Of a stretch of 64,000 nucleotides of DNA, positions 1 through 10,636 are shown piece after piece. The notes below the pieces were generated by a model. It was not told the DNA's origin, did no database searches, and saw only the letters and a list, made by a program, of their open reading frames with translations. This stretch comes from Spironucleus salmonicida (Eukaryota > Fornicata > Diplomonadida > Hexamitidae), in the NCBI GenBank assembly GCA_000497125.2, contig CM035317.1, forward strand, positions 1,266,001 through 1,330,000. The letters run 5' to 3'. How positions within the stretch are numbered: position 1 is the stretch's first letter; each line of letters opens with the position of its first letter. The position numbers and the translations under genes were made by a program.

Positions 1-2
1 AT

Positions 3-293
3 GAGTAGGCAAGGACAAATATTCCGTTTTCTGGTAGTATCAAAATTGCACGAATAACAAGGTAGAGACAAGAAACTGCCCGATTTTAGTTAGCTACTTA
101 AGAAGTTAATAACCATCAGTTATATAGCACAACTGATACTTACAATCAGAATTACTATTATGAGTAATAGGATTCACCTAATGTAGTTATAAGTGAATAA
201 GCTATAAATTTAGATGATGTCGAATTAAGTGATAAGAGCGATTTTAACGCTCCTGATGAAGAGTACTAAATTATAGATGAAGATTTTGATTGA
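3..293 (+). CDS. C-terminal part of an acidic protein, 5' end outside window
   Basis: This frame is open from the window edge to TGA at 291-293, with TAA/TAG read as Gln. About 96 residues are visible. The first half is Gln/Arg/Thr-rich and the last third is strongly acidic, ending EDFD. No domain is recognised. Such tails are common in regulatory or chaperone-like proteins, but nothing here proves a function. The start lies upstream of the window, so length and identity cannot be judged. Confidence 0.5.
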
Positions 294-646
294 TAAATTT
301 TATACTGTTTTAGTTTCTGATTAGATATCAACAATAATTTACAGTGTGACTTTTATTAAATTTCTAATTTAAATTAATATTTATAAATAAGTTCAATATT
401 TTCTAATTATTAATTCGTAAATTTCATACAGTCTTATAATATTTAAAAAATAAAACCAAAATGTCAAAAAGTCTTAATATGTTTAAAGGTTCTCTAAACT
501 TTAGTATTTCATAGATGATAATTTAATACCATATTGTCATACAAGTATGCGTCAGCAAATATCATGATTGAAAAATATTTTGATCACAAAATTTGTAATA
601 TGTATTTTATATGAATTACATCATTACCACTCCACTCACCACTTAC
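294..646. other. AT-rich intergenic spacer
   Basis: No convincing coding frame or RNA was seen. The right end holds the candidate promoter element of the TPR gene at 647. Confidence 0.6.
627..635 (+). promoter_or_regulatory. CCACTCC-type upstream element (TPR gene)
   Basis: CCACTCCAC lies 11 bases before the ATG at 647. The same core sits just upstream of at least six other starts in this window, on both strands. Confidence 0.4.
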
Positions 647-1549
647 ATGCCTCATAAGCCTTCCCAAAAATAGAGAAAACTCCCGAAACCAACAAAGTCT
701 TTCCATAAGACTTCAAACTCTGTATAATCAAATCTTTTCGCTCTTAACTAGGCTTTAGATAATTCTAATATTGAACTAGCACTTTAGATTTCTTAAAAAA
801 TACTTTCATCTCCATCTGCGTCCTTATAAGAACTGGACGAGGCATTCTAGACATTTTCAGCTGCTGGTGACAGCTAGCGTGCCATTTAAACTCTGAATAT
901 TGCAATATCTAAGGAACATTTATCTACGGATGCTGCCTATCGTTTTATAGCAAGATTTTCGATATCTGGTTCTGTAAAAGATCTTGAATAAGCAATAAAT
1001 ATTATTCCACGTACTAAGGAACACTAAGGAACACTTATTTTTGCCTTAGGACGTTTACATGAATTTTAGCTATCAAATGATCTCGAAAAATCAGTATTAA
1101 CTCTCCAAAAACTAGCTGAGGCTGATTCCACATCAGCCATATTCAATATTTAAAAGGCATGTCACTTCCTTGTTTAGAATGATCTAGTATCACTTGAGGA
1201 ACATTTACTTACATTTTTAGATAGTTTTTGGGAAATTCCGGCTACATAACTTCCTGATTAGCCATTTCTTCTTGGTCTATCTCGTTGCTTATCCACAATT
1301 TCATAATTTGAAAATTCTGAAAAAGTTATAAATGCAGGATTAGAACTGAGTCCTGATGATCCAGTTCTTGTACACGAATTGGCATGGATTTGTAATCTAG
1401 AGGGAGACTTCGAAGAAGCTATTTTGTTATTATAGAAAGTTGTTTATTTATATGGGGACCAAGGTGCAGTAGAGTAAGCTAAAGATGCTGAGATGAAAAT
1501 TTAATGGATTTAAGAGTAAATTATTTAAGAAGGTTAGAAAGTGGAGTGA
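647..1549 (+). CDS. TPR-type alpha-solenoid protein
   Basis: 300 aa. A basic Lys/Pro/Ser-rich N-terminus (about residues 1-30) is followed by helical repeats. The repeat near residues 205-265 has the TPR signature: a Gly/Ala-containing helix, then SPDDPVLVHELAWI and GDFEEAILLLQKV. The C-terminus is Glu/Gln-rich. Many Gln codons are TAA or TAG and the first TGA ends the frame. TPR proteins act as scaffolds or co-chaperones. The basic head, TPR body and acidic tail recall the yeast ribosomal-protein chaperone Acl4, but that is a weak guess. The ATG was chosen because a CCACTCC element lies just upstream. Confidence 0.8.
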
Positions 1550-1840
1550 AAAAGTGTTCATAGTCATTTTTACTAAATTAATATAAAGAAGAGCTAAATA
1601 GTATGCAACAGTAGATCATCATTGCTTCCTTGGCATAAAATCGATAAAAATAGAGCATAATATATAATTTTAACGATTACTACTCTAATTTAAGAATATC
1701 TCTGATTTCCTAAAAAATAAATTTATAGTTTCTATGTAAAATAACATAACGCAAATTCGAAAGTATTAACTATGGTTATATATAATAACAAATATAGTTT
1801 AAATGAAACAATATATAAAAAAATAACGTCACTAATAGTA

Positions 1841-1987
1841 TCAGAAATCGTCTAAAAGGTGCTTGCCTTCTACTTGACCTTTTCTTCTACTATTCATTAA
1901 TTTCTTCTTTGGTTATACATTCATACCACTTTCAAAATACTCCAATGTAACAGCATCTTTAAATAGCGATGAAAATATTGATCCCAT
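1841..1987 (-). CDS. 48-aa MG-starting protein, paralogue of the gene at 6421
   Basis: A short protein beginning MGSIFSSLF, then EYFESGMNVQ and a Lys/Arg-rich stretch, ending LLDDF. It is clearly related to the 49-aa protein encoded at 6421-6570: identical SSLF, AVTLEYFESGMNVQ and HLL. One Gln is TAA. Conservation between two separate loci is the main evidence that both are real. Gly2 with Ser6 fits the usual N-myristoylation signal, so membrane attachment is plausible. No known family is recognised. The start is the only ATG giving the shared N-terminus. Confidence 0.75.
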
Positions 1988-2369
1988 TTCTACACTGGTA
2001 AAACTAGGATAATGTATATAAATATATAAACTTATTATTTAAAATAAAGTGGGAATTGTTTACTATACTAGTAGTATATAGACTTATAAAGATACTCCCT
2101 ACAGTGTTTGTTAGGTGTTTATGGAATGGTAAACTTATCTATTATCTTATATTAATTGATTCTTTATTTATCTAAATTTTATTAGTTTAATTATTATTTT
2201 ATAAATTAATTTTATAATAATTTTTATGAACGAATTAATAAACCTATCGCTATATAGGTTAATTTAGTATATGTGATAGAGTTTACCTAGAGAAACTAAA
2301 CCTATATAAAATTATCAAACTGTCTATTTATCATACCAACTACTCTCAGAAAAATGAGCTAAGTATTCT
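1988..2369. other. AT-rich intergenic spacer
   Basis: Very AT-rich. No coding frame or structured RNA was recognised. Confidence 0.6.
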
Positions 2370-2490
2370 AGTGTTCACGGATAGTTTTAATACCGACCAG
2401 CGGTTTCATAGATATTCCAGGCTGTCGAACTAGTTTAGTGGAGAGATGGAAGTCAATGTAAACAACACATATATAGCTGGTGACAAAATC
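2370..2490 (+). pseudogene. Degenerate fragment of the membrane-protein gene at 6981
   Basis: About 120 bases resemble the N-terminal coding region of the gene at 6981-8012. Shared runs include TTTTAATACC, CTGTCGAA and GAAGTCAA. The match corresponds to roughly residues 7-40 of that protein. Several substitutions separate them and the fragment has no proper start. It ends abruptly at about 2490, where a copy of an unrelated GC-rich gene begins, so two gene pieces are fused here. It is a relic, not a functional gene. Confidence 0.6.
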
Positions 2491-2510
2491 AGATTGTGGA
2501 GCATTCGATT

Positions 2511-3344
2511 ATGTGCAAGACGTACGGGGACATTGAATTCTAGTACTCGTCCATGCAGACCGACTCAGATATGCGGCCCTATGCAGGGGAACCGTTCCAG
2601 CAGCCGTCAACGATCATCATCACCAAGTGTGTAACGGGTGCGTACCTGCAGTGCGACCTCTCCAACATCAAAAAGATCCTGGTGAAGTGCAGCCTGCCGT
2701 CCAACCATCTCATTGTGAACATCCCGTCGCTACGGCACCTTGAGCTTGTGAACACGAAGCTGCAGATTATAGATGCCTTCCACGCGCAGAAGCTCGTGTC
2801 CCTGAAGATCAAGGACCCTCTGACTAACCTGAGGCTGGTATCGCTCCCGAAAGCCCTCGAGTCGCTCTACATCGACACCCGGGACGCTATGATCTACCCC
2901 GACATAGAGAAGCGGCAGATCGACTACCTGTACCTTTCGAACGTCCAGTGCTACTACAATCCCCAGTCGCCCACCGTCGCCATCTACTTCGACCTCAAGA
3001 AGCTGAGGTTCGCTCCGGTTGCCGGGTCGGCTCTCGCGGACACCATCCCCGCGGTTCTGCCGCAGCAGCCATCTAACCTGCAGACCCTGTTTCGGCTCCA
3101 CCAGCGCTTCCTCAAACTGGGCGTGCTGGAGGGAAACCTCCAAGACGAGGACTCGATAGACAGCAACTGCAACGACGATGCGACTAGGATCAACCAGCTG
3201 GAGGCACAGAAGTCGCTCGTTATGAAACGGCTGTCGTACCTGAGGGCACCGTCGAGCCAGGTGTTCCCGCAGATGATGGCGTCCACCTCGTCCATTTTCG
3301 TCAACAATATTATTGAGCCCAGCTCACTTGATAGTGATGAGTGA
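2511..3344 (+). CDS. 5'-truncated second copy of the LRR-like gene at 24695
   Basis: 277 aa if translation begins at the first in-frame ATG (MCKTYGDIEF). An in-frame TGA at 2481 blocks any longer product. From about 2493 to the stop, about 852 bases match 24773-25624 with no indels. I count eight substitutions, four of them amino-acid changes. The copy lacks the first 32 codons and the promoter of the full-length gene and is preceded by a relic of another gene. The body shows LRR-like hydrophobic spacing. It is a recent partial duplicate; whether it is expressed is unknown, so it may be a young pseudogene. Confidence 0.65.
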
Positions 3345-4208
3345 TGGGGTTAGCACCCGCATTTTTTGTATACTGAAATTATTTCTGTATTTGGTATTAA
3401 GAATTTAAAGTAATGACATTTACTTAATCATTATTTAACAATAATTATCAGGTATAAATGATTAATTTTATATATACTATAAAATAAATAGTAAAATAAT
3501 TATTTTTATAACATTTATAACAATGGTTGCATTTCATAAATATATGATTAACATGTTGTCTTTATAAGCTGCATTTGAAATACTTTGATAAGTATTTCAT
3601 CAATATTACTTTATAATCTAACTTGAAATTTTTATTGTGTAAATTTAATTTATAGTTTGACGGGTTAACATATCAAAATAACCATAGTTTTTATTTTAAA
3701 AAATGAGTTTCAATTATATTTTAAGTATTTAATCTCATTCTTCTACGCACTACGCTAATAGTTCAATTTATTTATCATAAGCACACAGATTTAATAAGTA
3801 AAATTACTTTATTAGAAAAATTATTTTAGTTTAAAGTATATTAATATGGTTAAATGATTATTTCTATAGTATAATATTAGTATAACTAAATTCTTTAAAG
3901 ATCACTTTTTCGAATTCTACGTATATTTAAAACTTAATAGCTTTATTATGTAATTATATTTATTTATATTGTTATACTAATACAATTAAAAATCAATTAT
4001 ACAGTTCAGTTCATACATATTATCCAAAATCATGATCAATAAGTCAAGCTTCTTTAAATTATTATTGTTGATATCAAAAGATACTAATTGCAACTTTGTG
4101 ATTAATAGCATTTATATAGTACGTTATAAATTTATCTATATAAATTTTATAGGTACGAATCCTAAAGTTTCTATATAACCATACATTTACTATATCCCTG
4201 TGATTTGC
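3345..4208. other. AT-rich intergenic spacer
   Basis: About 860 bases, very AT-rich. No convincing gene was seen on either strand. Similarity to the 24.7 kb copy stops exactly at the stop codon at 3344. Confidence 0.6.
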
Positions 4209-5054
4209 TCACTCTGCACCATATTCGATAGCAATATCCATGTGTAGCTCCATCTATCCTCTGATAATTTTTGCGTATCCTTTTTCGCCCCATTCTTCAC
4301 CCCATGAGTTCTTTACTTTCCAGTACTTCACACCTTCTTCTTCACCATACCCAACAACTATCAGCGTTTGTCCGCCGTTACGGTCGCCATAAACATGCTA
4401 GTAAATACCTTCCTTATAGTAATAAAAATCATCATAAATTACGATTCCAGACATAATTGGGCCTTTTTAGAGCGCGATTATCATGTCTTCTTCCCCTTCA
4501 ATCTAATTAGCAGAAGACAGTTTTAAGCGTCTGGTAATTTTTTTATCATCGTCACATTTTTTACTACATATGTGTTTGACTCCACTAATACCAGATACGT
4601 ACCCGCAACATGTCTCGGGGACAAGACCAGTCTCGAAAACGTAGTCAGTTACAATATCCATAAATCCCCGCAGGCAACCCTTATCCTCAGGATCACAGTT
4701 AATGATATCTTATGCTGAATAAGGGATAATTGTTTTATCAATCTTTGCAATACATCGTATCATAGAGAAAAGATCTGCTGCTGCAAATGCTTGACCAGCA
4801 TCACATTTCATCTGATCATAAATGCCATTTATGCAGGGTTTAGTAGACCAATCAATTTCTGGCAAAATAGTAATGTCATCATCGTAGTTAACGACTGGAA
4901 GAGATGAGCGGAACATATCTTAAGACGGCGCTTAAGATTTTTATAAATTAGAGAATTTAGGAGTTATTTAAGCTTTCCAAGTAGTATTCAGATAATTTAT
5001 ATGATCTGATACTGCTTAATTAAGTAATGACGCTTATAGGATCAATGTAAACAT
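4209..5054 (-). CDS. Cathepsin (C1 papain-family) homologue lacking catalytic Cys and His
   Basis: 281 aa. It has a hydrophobic signal peptide (MFTLILQASL) and a short pro-region with NTTWKAQITPKFSN. The mature domain shows LPEIDWS, a Cys-rich middle and [14 protein letters not shown] near the C-terminus. In papain-family enzymes the active-site Cys sits in CGSCWAF; here the segment reads KCDAGQAF, so Cys is Gly and Trp is Gln. The catalytic His of NHAV is Gln in [11 protein letters not shown] (codon CAA). Only the Asn of NSWG is kept. It is probably a secreted or lysosomal pseudoprotease used for binding or regulation. The start was chosen for the signal peptide. Confidence 0.85.
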
Positions 5055-5257
5055 TAAATATGGAAAGGTTGTGTAATTATATCCATAAATATTTATTATA
5101 TCGGACGTTTGAAAAATTGTGAGTGAAAAATTAAAAACTGAATAAAACGCTATTAAAGTGAATATAAATTATTATTCAGTAGCCGAATAATGAAGTCTTA
5201 ATTCCGTCGCTTTTTTGTCCGGGAAGCAAATCATGTTTCTGCTAATTTTAAGTCACC

Positions 5258-5473
5258 ATGTCAAAAATTCCATTTATGTTGTCATATCTCATGTTTTTAG
5301 CTATTGTTGTTAAGAACTTTTTGTTAACTTTCTAGTCTTTGCTAGGAACAAATGAGATTTGTGATTTTGGATGTACTTATTTCATGTTCGGTGATGGTAT
5401 GTAAGCGAAATCAATTTTGGATATATTTTTTCTGTTATCTTTTGGAATAATCAGAACACTGTCACTAGCTTGA
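5258..5473 (+). CDS. Possible small hydrophobic protein
   Basis: A 71-aa frame with two hydrophobic stretches and a short Cys-containing loop (CDFGCTYF). It lies in a long AT-rich gap, has no similarity I recognise, and the start context (CACCATG) differs from the usual AAAATG. It could be a chance frame. Confidence 0.25.
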
Positions 5474-6420
5474 AAGTTATTATTTAGCATTTTTGCAACT
5501 TTTCACTCTAATAGCAAATAATATTAGGAGTTAATGCTTAGAAGTTTTTGGAATACTTTTCCAGAAACTTTTAAATTCCAAAATGAAGACTATAACGGAT
5601 ACTATATATATTATATGAATATAATTCGATTAAAGATTACAGTTGATAATGAAAATTAAATAGTAATAAATATTTTAGTTGATTAGAAAGATTCAAAAAA
5701 CAGGCAGAAATCGACTTTAAGGTCATTATTTATTGAAGTATTGAAATAAAACTATTAGATTTATAGTAACTAATATTTAAGACCTCATATACTCCAGTTT
5801 TGTATTTGGTGAGTGATTCTAAGCTTTATAGGACTATAAGTTTAAGGTAGCTTATAAACTGAATTATATCAGCGTGTTAAAGATTATAAGCATGTTAATA
5901 ATATTTAAGGTGTTATTTTTTAAAACTCAAATCGAAGCACAAAGATAAATATAAAATATAGTGTGAGCAATAAATATTTTAGTCAAAATTATGTAAAACA
6001 TATTAAATGATGGTTTCTATACTATCAATTTCAAATTGGGCGGAATCTTAATTTTGAACTAAAGTTAGATTGGTTAATCTAACTATGAAGTATTTTAGTT
6101 TATTTTGGTATAGTTAAACTTATATAACTTTTATATACTAAATTTTGTTGCTATTCTCTCACTTATTAACAAAAAGGACAACATATAAAATGTTACTTTT
6201 GTTAGATATTTGAAACTGCTTCATTCTATAAAATAATACAAGAATTTTATTATATTTATTAAATATATTATGACATACCTAACATTATAATATTAATCGG
6301 AAGTTCTTCTATTTATGTTACTAAATTTTTAAACGAAAAATTGAAAAATTGAATCATTCGTTAATTTTCATTATATATTTTAAATATATGAATTATATTC
6401 TAAATATAATTTCACTGACT
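5474..6420. other. AT-rich intergenic spacer
   Basis: About 950 bases with no convincing gene. Only short AT-driven open frames are present. Confidence 0.55.
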
Positions 6421-6570
6421 TCATCCTAAATCAGCCAAGAGATGTTATGATTCAACACGGTTTTACCTCTTTTAGTTACTAATCTTCTTTTTAGATTGCA
6501 CATTCATACCGCTTTCAAAGTATTCTAAAGTTACAGCTTCTGTAAATAGAGAAGAAAATAAACCGCCCAT
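6421..6570 (-). CDS. 49-aa MG-starting protein, paralogue of the gene at 1841
   Basis: It begins MGGLFSSLF, continues EYFESGMNVQ, has a Lys/Arg/Gln-rich middle and ends LLADLG. It aligns end to end with the 48-aa product at 1841-1987 on the same strand, 4.6 kb away. Gly2 and Ser6 fit an N-myristoylation signal. The conserved FESGM segment and the basic patch may be a docking site. TAA is used twice for Gln. The two genes lie in separate AT-rich gaps, so this is a dispersed duplication, not a tandem array. Confidence 0.75.
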
Positions 6571-6920
6571 AATAATAATTTACAAGACAGTGTGATGTTT
6601 AAAGGTATATCTTAAAAGAATAATTTAGGTTTGGTAGAATTGTGTTTTTAAATGTGAATTTAATTATTAATGTTTATAATATTAAATAATATAATTAAAA
6701 ATAAAAGTTAGGTTATCATAAACACATAACACATTAATATCTACAATATAATAATAGAATATGAGACTATAAAGAGAATTAGAATACTGTTTTATATTAT
6801 TTTTATTGTATTATAATAGTATACCAGTATAAAATACTTAAGTAAAAATTAGAATAAATGATAATCTTATATAACTTAATAGTAATTTTTAGAAACAAAA
6901 TTAAAGTATAATAATAGTAT
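6571..6920. other. AT-rich intergenic spacer
   Basis: No gene recognised. It leads into a simple tetranucleotide repeat. Confidence 0.55.
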
Positions 6921-6964
6921 AATTAATTAATTAATTAATTAATTAATTAATTAATTAATTAATT
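6921..6964. repeat. (AATT)n microsatellite
   Basis: About eleven perfect AATT units end about 16 bases before the ATG of the membrane-protein gene at 6981. Repeat-length variation could alter the promoter of that gene. Confidence 0.9.
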
Positions 6965-6980
6965 ATTATACGTTTTGAAA

Positions 6981-8012
6981 ATGCTTTTATCTATAATTGC
7001 GTTTACCGATCGTTTTAATACCAACCAGTGGTTCCAGGGCTCTTGCAAGCTGTCGAATTACTTTACTGGAGATACTGAAGTCAAGGTAGATAGCACAAAG
7101 ATAACTGACGAGCAAATTGGCCAGTATATCGGTAAGGACCTCATCACCTTCCGCTTCATGCTGTCCCGCGCGCCCGTCTCTATCCGCTATAGAAATAACG
7201 ATACTAACCCCGTGATTCTGTCTGTTAACTCTCCCAAGATTGGCACTAGCAGTAATGTACCCCCACTTGTCATCGGCGGCATCACCCAGACCATCTGGGG
7301 CGGCGCTGCCACTCCTTATATGACCGCCAAGCCTGCTACTGGAGACGCTACGCCTGTATCCAATGCCACCTCCACTACAATTTCTTGGGACTTCTCGAAA
7401 CAACCCCTAGCCGCCCAGAAAATCGTAGGTTTTAATGCGGACTCTCAACAATTCTTAAGATCCATAGCGTTTACCTTGAACTCATATGCTGCTGATGCTC
7501 CAGAACGTATATGGTCCAAATCTCCCATTACGCCCCCACAAGTTGCCAAATACTGGCCATGGTTCGGAGATAAGCAGCTTGGAGCTAAGGCTGGAGAGCT
7601 GGTCGTGTTGGCACTCGCACTTACAGCACCTAGTGTATATTAGAGTACTAGTGGTGGTACTATGGATATGGCAGGATTCGCAACATATTTATCAACAACT
7701 TACAAAGTCAATATATAAAATATTGCTTTGACCGAATCGGCAAAAGACATGACTATTAAGTAGACAAAACCCGCATTTGCATGCACATTTAATGTCTTCA
7801 TCACGTATGATATTTATTGGAACGTATGGGCTGTTGCTGTTTCGAGCACTCTTATGATTGTAGCAACTGCTATTATCATCCCCACTAAATGCATTGATGT
7901 TAAAGGAAGAATGTAAAGGAAGAAAGCCAGTATAGCAGTTGATAGGGTTTCGGAAGTTACCACAGCTGATATGATAAATACCTAAGAGACAGAGATTGTG
8001 GCTCAATAATGA
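6981..8012 (+). CDS. Single-pass membrane protein, unrecognised
   Basis: About 343 aa, ending at TGA 8010-8012. The N-terminus (MLLSIIAF) may be a very short signal peptide. A long Thr/Ser/Ala/Pro-rich, beta-like ectodomain with several Trp follows. A hydrophobic segment near residues 285-310 (VWAVAVSSTLMIVATAIII) precedes a basic cytosolic tail (KGRMQRKK) and a Glu/Thr/Gln-rich end. This suggests a type I surface protein. The first 70% is GC-richer than its surroundings. A broken copy of its 5' part lies at 2370. The start was chosen by AAAATG context. Confidence 0.75.
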
Positions 8013-8547
8013 GAATTCGAATTCTTTTATAACATAATCCATAATAAGAAAAAAACTGGCCTTAAAAGGTAAGACGTATAACTTTTAAATATAAATATAC
8101 TTTAATAAGTTCAGCAATGCTGTATTTAAAAATAAATACAACTGAACAGAGCCTACGCTATTATGCCTATCATATAACTATTTTTGCACATAGCTGAATA
8201 ATAAAAGCCCAGACAAGTACCAACTATAATTTTTACTGCATAGTCTCTGAGATTTTACATGCAGCAATAGAAGCCCAAAATCCGACTAATTCTTGAAAAT
8301 TGCTACAAAATTATGTGCTCTAAACTAAGTTTTACCGCCTTAAAAAGGAAACGTTACCTATAACCCCACAGACACCATACTTTAACAAGCCAACCTTCAT
8401 TAAAACAGTACAATGCACCCACCACGCCACCACTACCACCAATCCTGTTAACTCTAGAGCAACATCCCCATCCCCACTCCACATTTTAACATATACATTG
8501 TTATTATATAATAATATACATTTTCCACTCCACATTCACTTCAAAAA
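8013..8547. other. Intergenic spacer with ambiguous frames
   Basis: A Pro/His-rich frame on the plus strand (from ATG 8259) and a hydrophobic frame on the minus strand are both open here. Neither looks convincing. The right end holds the CCACTCC element for the gene at 8548. Confidence 0.4.
8525..8533 (+). promoter_or_regulatory. CCACTCC-type upstream element (gene at 8548)
   Basis: CCACTCCAC lies 14 bases before the start. A second CCACTCCAC occurs about 50 bases further upstream. Confidence 0.4.
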
Positions 8548-9006
8548 ATGTAGAAACTGATTCAGAATCTGCGCCTGCTCGAAATCTACGCCCGAAAACG
8601 GCAGGCGCTGCAAAATGTGCCAGAAACGCAACACCTGTCCGCGCTCATCAAAAACCAGCTGCTTTCAGAGGGAATTCCGCTCGAAAGTCTGGGCGAGAGC
8701 CTCGCGAAGCTCGACTTGCACGCGCAGCTCCGTTATGCCGTCCTGGAGCTCACTGCCGAAAATCCGCAACAGCAGCTCCTCGCTGCCCAGAAGCTCGCGA
8801 AGTTGCAGGTTTACATCCACAAAAAGGACGTTAAAACGAGCGTCCTGCACGTCCTCGTCGATGAGGTGCTGATCGCAATTTACGGCCTGAAAAAAGATGC
8901 GGAGTGGCGCGGATTTCGCGTTTTGGAGGAGGTGCGCAGCGGGGCGCGAGGGGGGAACTACGCGGCGTACGAGCGCTTGCTGCAGATCGTGAAGCAGGAG
9001 TTGTGA
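8548..9006 (+). CDS. 152-aa helical protein, unrecognised
   Basis: It starts at AAAAAATG. The second codon is TAG (Gln), so a standard-code reading would miss the true start. The product is Leu/Ala/Glu-rich and predicted almost wholly helical, with regular heptad-like spacing (for example LLAAQKLAKLQVYIHKKD) and a C-terminal GARGGNYAAYERLLQIVK. GC-rich coding with mostly CAG/CAA for Gln. It may be a small helical-bundle or coiled-coil subunit. No family is recognised. Confidence 0.75.
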
Positions 9007-9083
9007 TGAGAGTATTTGTATTTAATCTAATTCCGTTTTAAGTTATTATCAATATTATATACATAGTGTTCTGCAAAAAGTTA

Positions 9084-9920
9084 ATGATTATTCAAATGGA
9101 GAGCACAGCGTTACCAGTTTAGGTAGTTAAGATCGCTGGAATCAAGGAGGTAGTGCACTCTATTATCATCAATAACGAGATGCATATAGACAAATTGAAA
9201 TTTGTTGAAATAAGCTCGTTTTAGTTAAAATTTTCCAAAATTAATGAACTAGTTTTGCCCCCATTGGTGAATGAGATTATTTTAATAAAAAGCCAGATTA
9301 AAAATTAAAATTTGCAGTAGTTATACAATGTTACATCATTATTTATTTAAGATTTCTAGTTCTAAAATAATTATTTTATCTTACCTCAGTGGATAATAAC
9401 CTGTATAATATAACATTCTAATTTAAAGGAAGTAATGATCGACTAGGAATCTAGTATATAAAATCTGTCGTTAGCATATAATAATAATCTTCTAATTGAT
9501 TATTTACCTTCAACCATACAAGAATTAGATTTATCATATTGTGGAATTAAAACCTTCAATATTGAGAGTCTTAAAGCATTAGTAAAATTATAAATCGTTG
9601 ATAACACTATGCCATATTTTTATATCGACTCATGTTAAAATAAATATTTAACAGAAATTAATTTTGGGACAAATGTATTTTTACTACTCTATAATTAATA
9701 AGATTTACATATAGCTAATAAAACGTCCAAATCACTTTGTTTCAATTAATAGAAGATATCACTCTCTAAATATATACATTCTACTTAGTTATATGAACAT
9801 TTACTTGAAGTATTCCTTCACCACAAGTAATTTAATTTTTATAAGAGGTACCTAGATGTTTAAGAGGAAATACAATTAATAATTGATAGTTTAAGTCAGG
9901 TTAACGATGAAGTATGCTGA
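9084..9920 (+). CDS. Leucine-rich-repeat-like protein
   Basis: 278 aa from ATG 9084, or 274 from the nearby ATG 9096. Repeated LxxLxLxxN-like units are visible, for example LPSTIQELDLSYCGIKTFNIESLKALVKL and other regularly spaced Leu/Ile. A helical C-terminus follows. LRR folds bind proteins and large LRR families are known in diplomonads. It is more AT-rich than the LRR-like pair at 2511 and 24695 and not obviously closely related. The start is uncertain within 12 bases. Confidence 0.7.
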
Positions 9921-9991
9921 TTAATTATCGTTTTGAGATTATTAATTATTATGTATTATACATATTAAAAAATTGCTATATAATTCTGAAT

Positions 9992-10618
9992 ATGTCTCGT
10001 GGACTTTTTATAGTTATCGAGGGATTAGATCGTTGCGGTAAAACAACTTAATTAGACATACTTAAGAATTATTTATAACCATCAAAATCTATATCATTTC
10101 CTAATGAGTCTCTATAGTCTGGTATGGATTTAAGAAAATATCTTTTACAGTAAATTGAGCTTACAGATATGGATGCTCATAATTTATTTGCCAGAAATAG
10201 AAGAGAATCAGCTGATTTTATTATATAAACAATCGAAAAGAATATAAATGTTATCTCATCAAGATATGCTTTTTCAGGAGTAGCATATACAACATAGAAA
10301 GGATTTTCAATGCAAGATGCAATATAGGCAGATAAAGGAATACTGATACCAGATTTAACTATTATTTTAACATGTGATGTTTAAAATATTTAGTAGAGAT
10401 TCGATAATAAGGATCGATATGAAAATATAGAGGTTTAGGAAAAAGTTAAGTAAAAATTTAAAGAAGTCTTAATGTTAAAAAATATCGGTAATATATGCAA
10501 TATTGATATTACAGGAATGAGTATTCAGTAGGTCAAAGAGTAAATTTTGCACAAGGTTGATTAAATATAACATGAAAATAATTCAATATAAATGGGACTT
10601 TTTGAAGGAAATTATTGA
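9992..10618 (+). CDS. Thymidylate (dTMP) kinase
   Basis: 208 aa, the usual length. It phosphorylates dTMP to dTDP for dTTP synthesis. The N-terminal P-loop reads EGLDRCGKTTQ, with the last Gln encoded by TAA. Then come FPNESLQSGMDLRKYL, ARNRRESADF and SRYAFSGVAY, followed by PDLTIILTCDV. Family members normally carry DRY before AFSG; here the Asp is Ser. This gene is one of the clearest proofs of the TAA/TAG=Gln code, with about 20 in-frame TAA/TAG. It runs tail-to-tail with the GH35-like gene, 18 bases apart. Confidence 0.93.
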
Positions 10619-10636
10619 TTTTTTTAATATATATTA

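Noticed and set aside
1592-1810. A 69-codon Gln-rich plus-strand frame after the TPR gene
   Set aside because: No start context or motif; the residue mix is what AT-rich DNA gives in this code.
8170-8535. Trp/Val-rich minus-strand frame starting MWSGKC
   Set aside because: Its 5' end sits on the promoter element of the plus-strand gene at 8548, and the sequence looks like the antisense of a Pro/Thr-rich AT-poor stretch.
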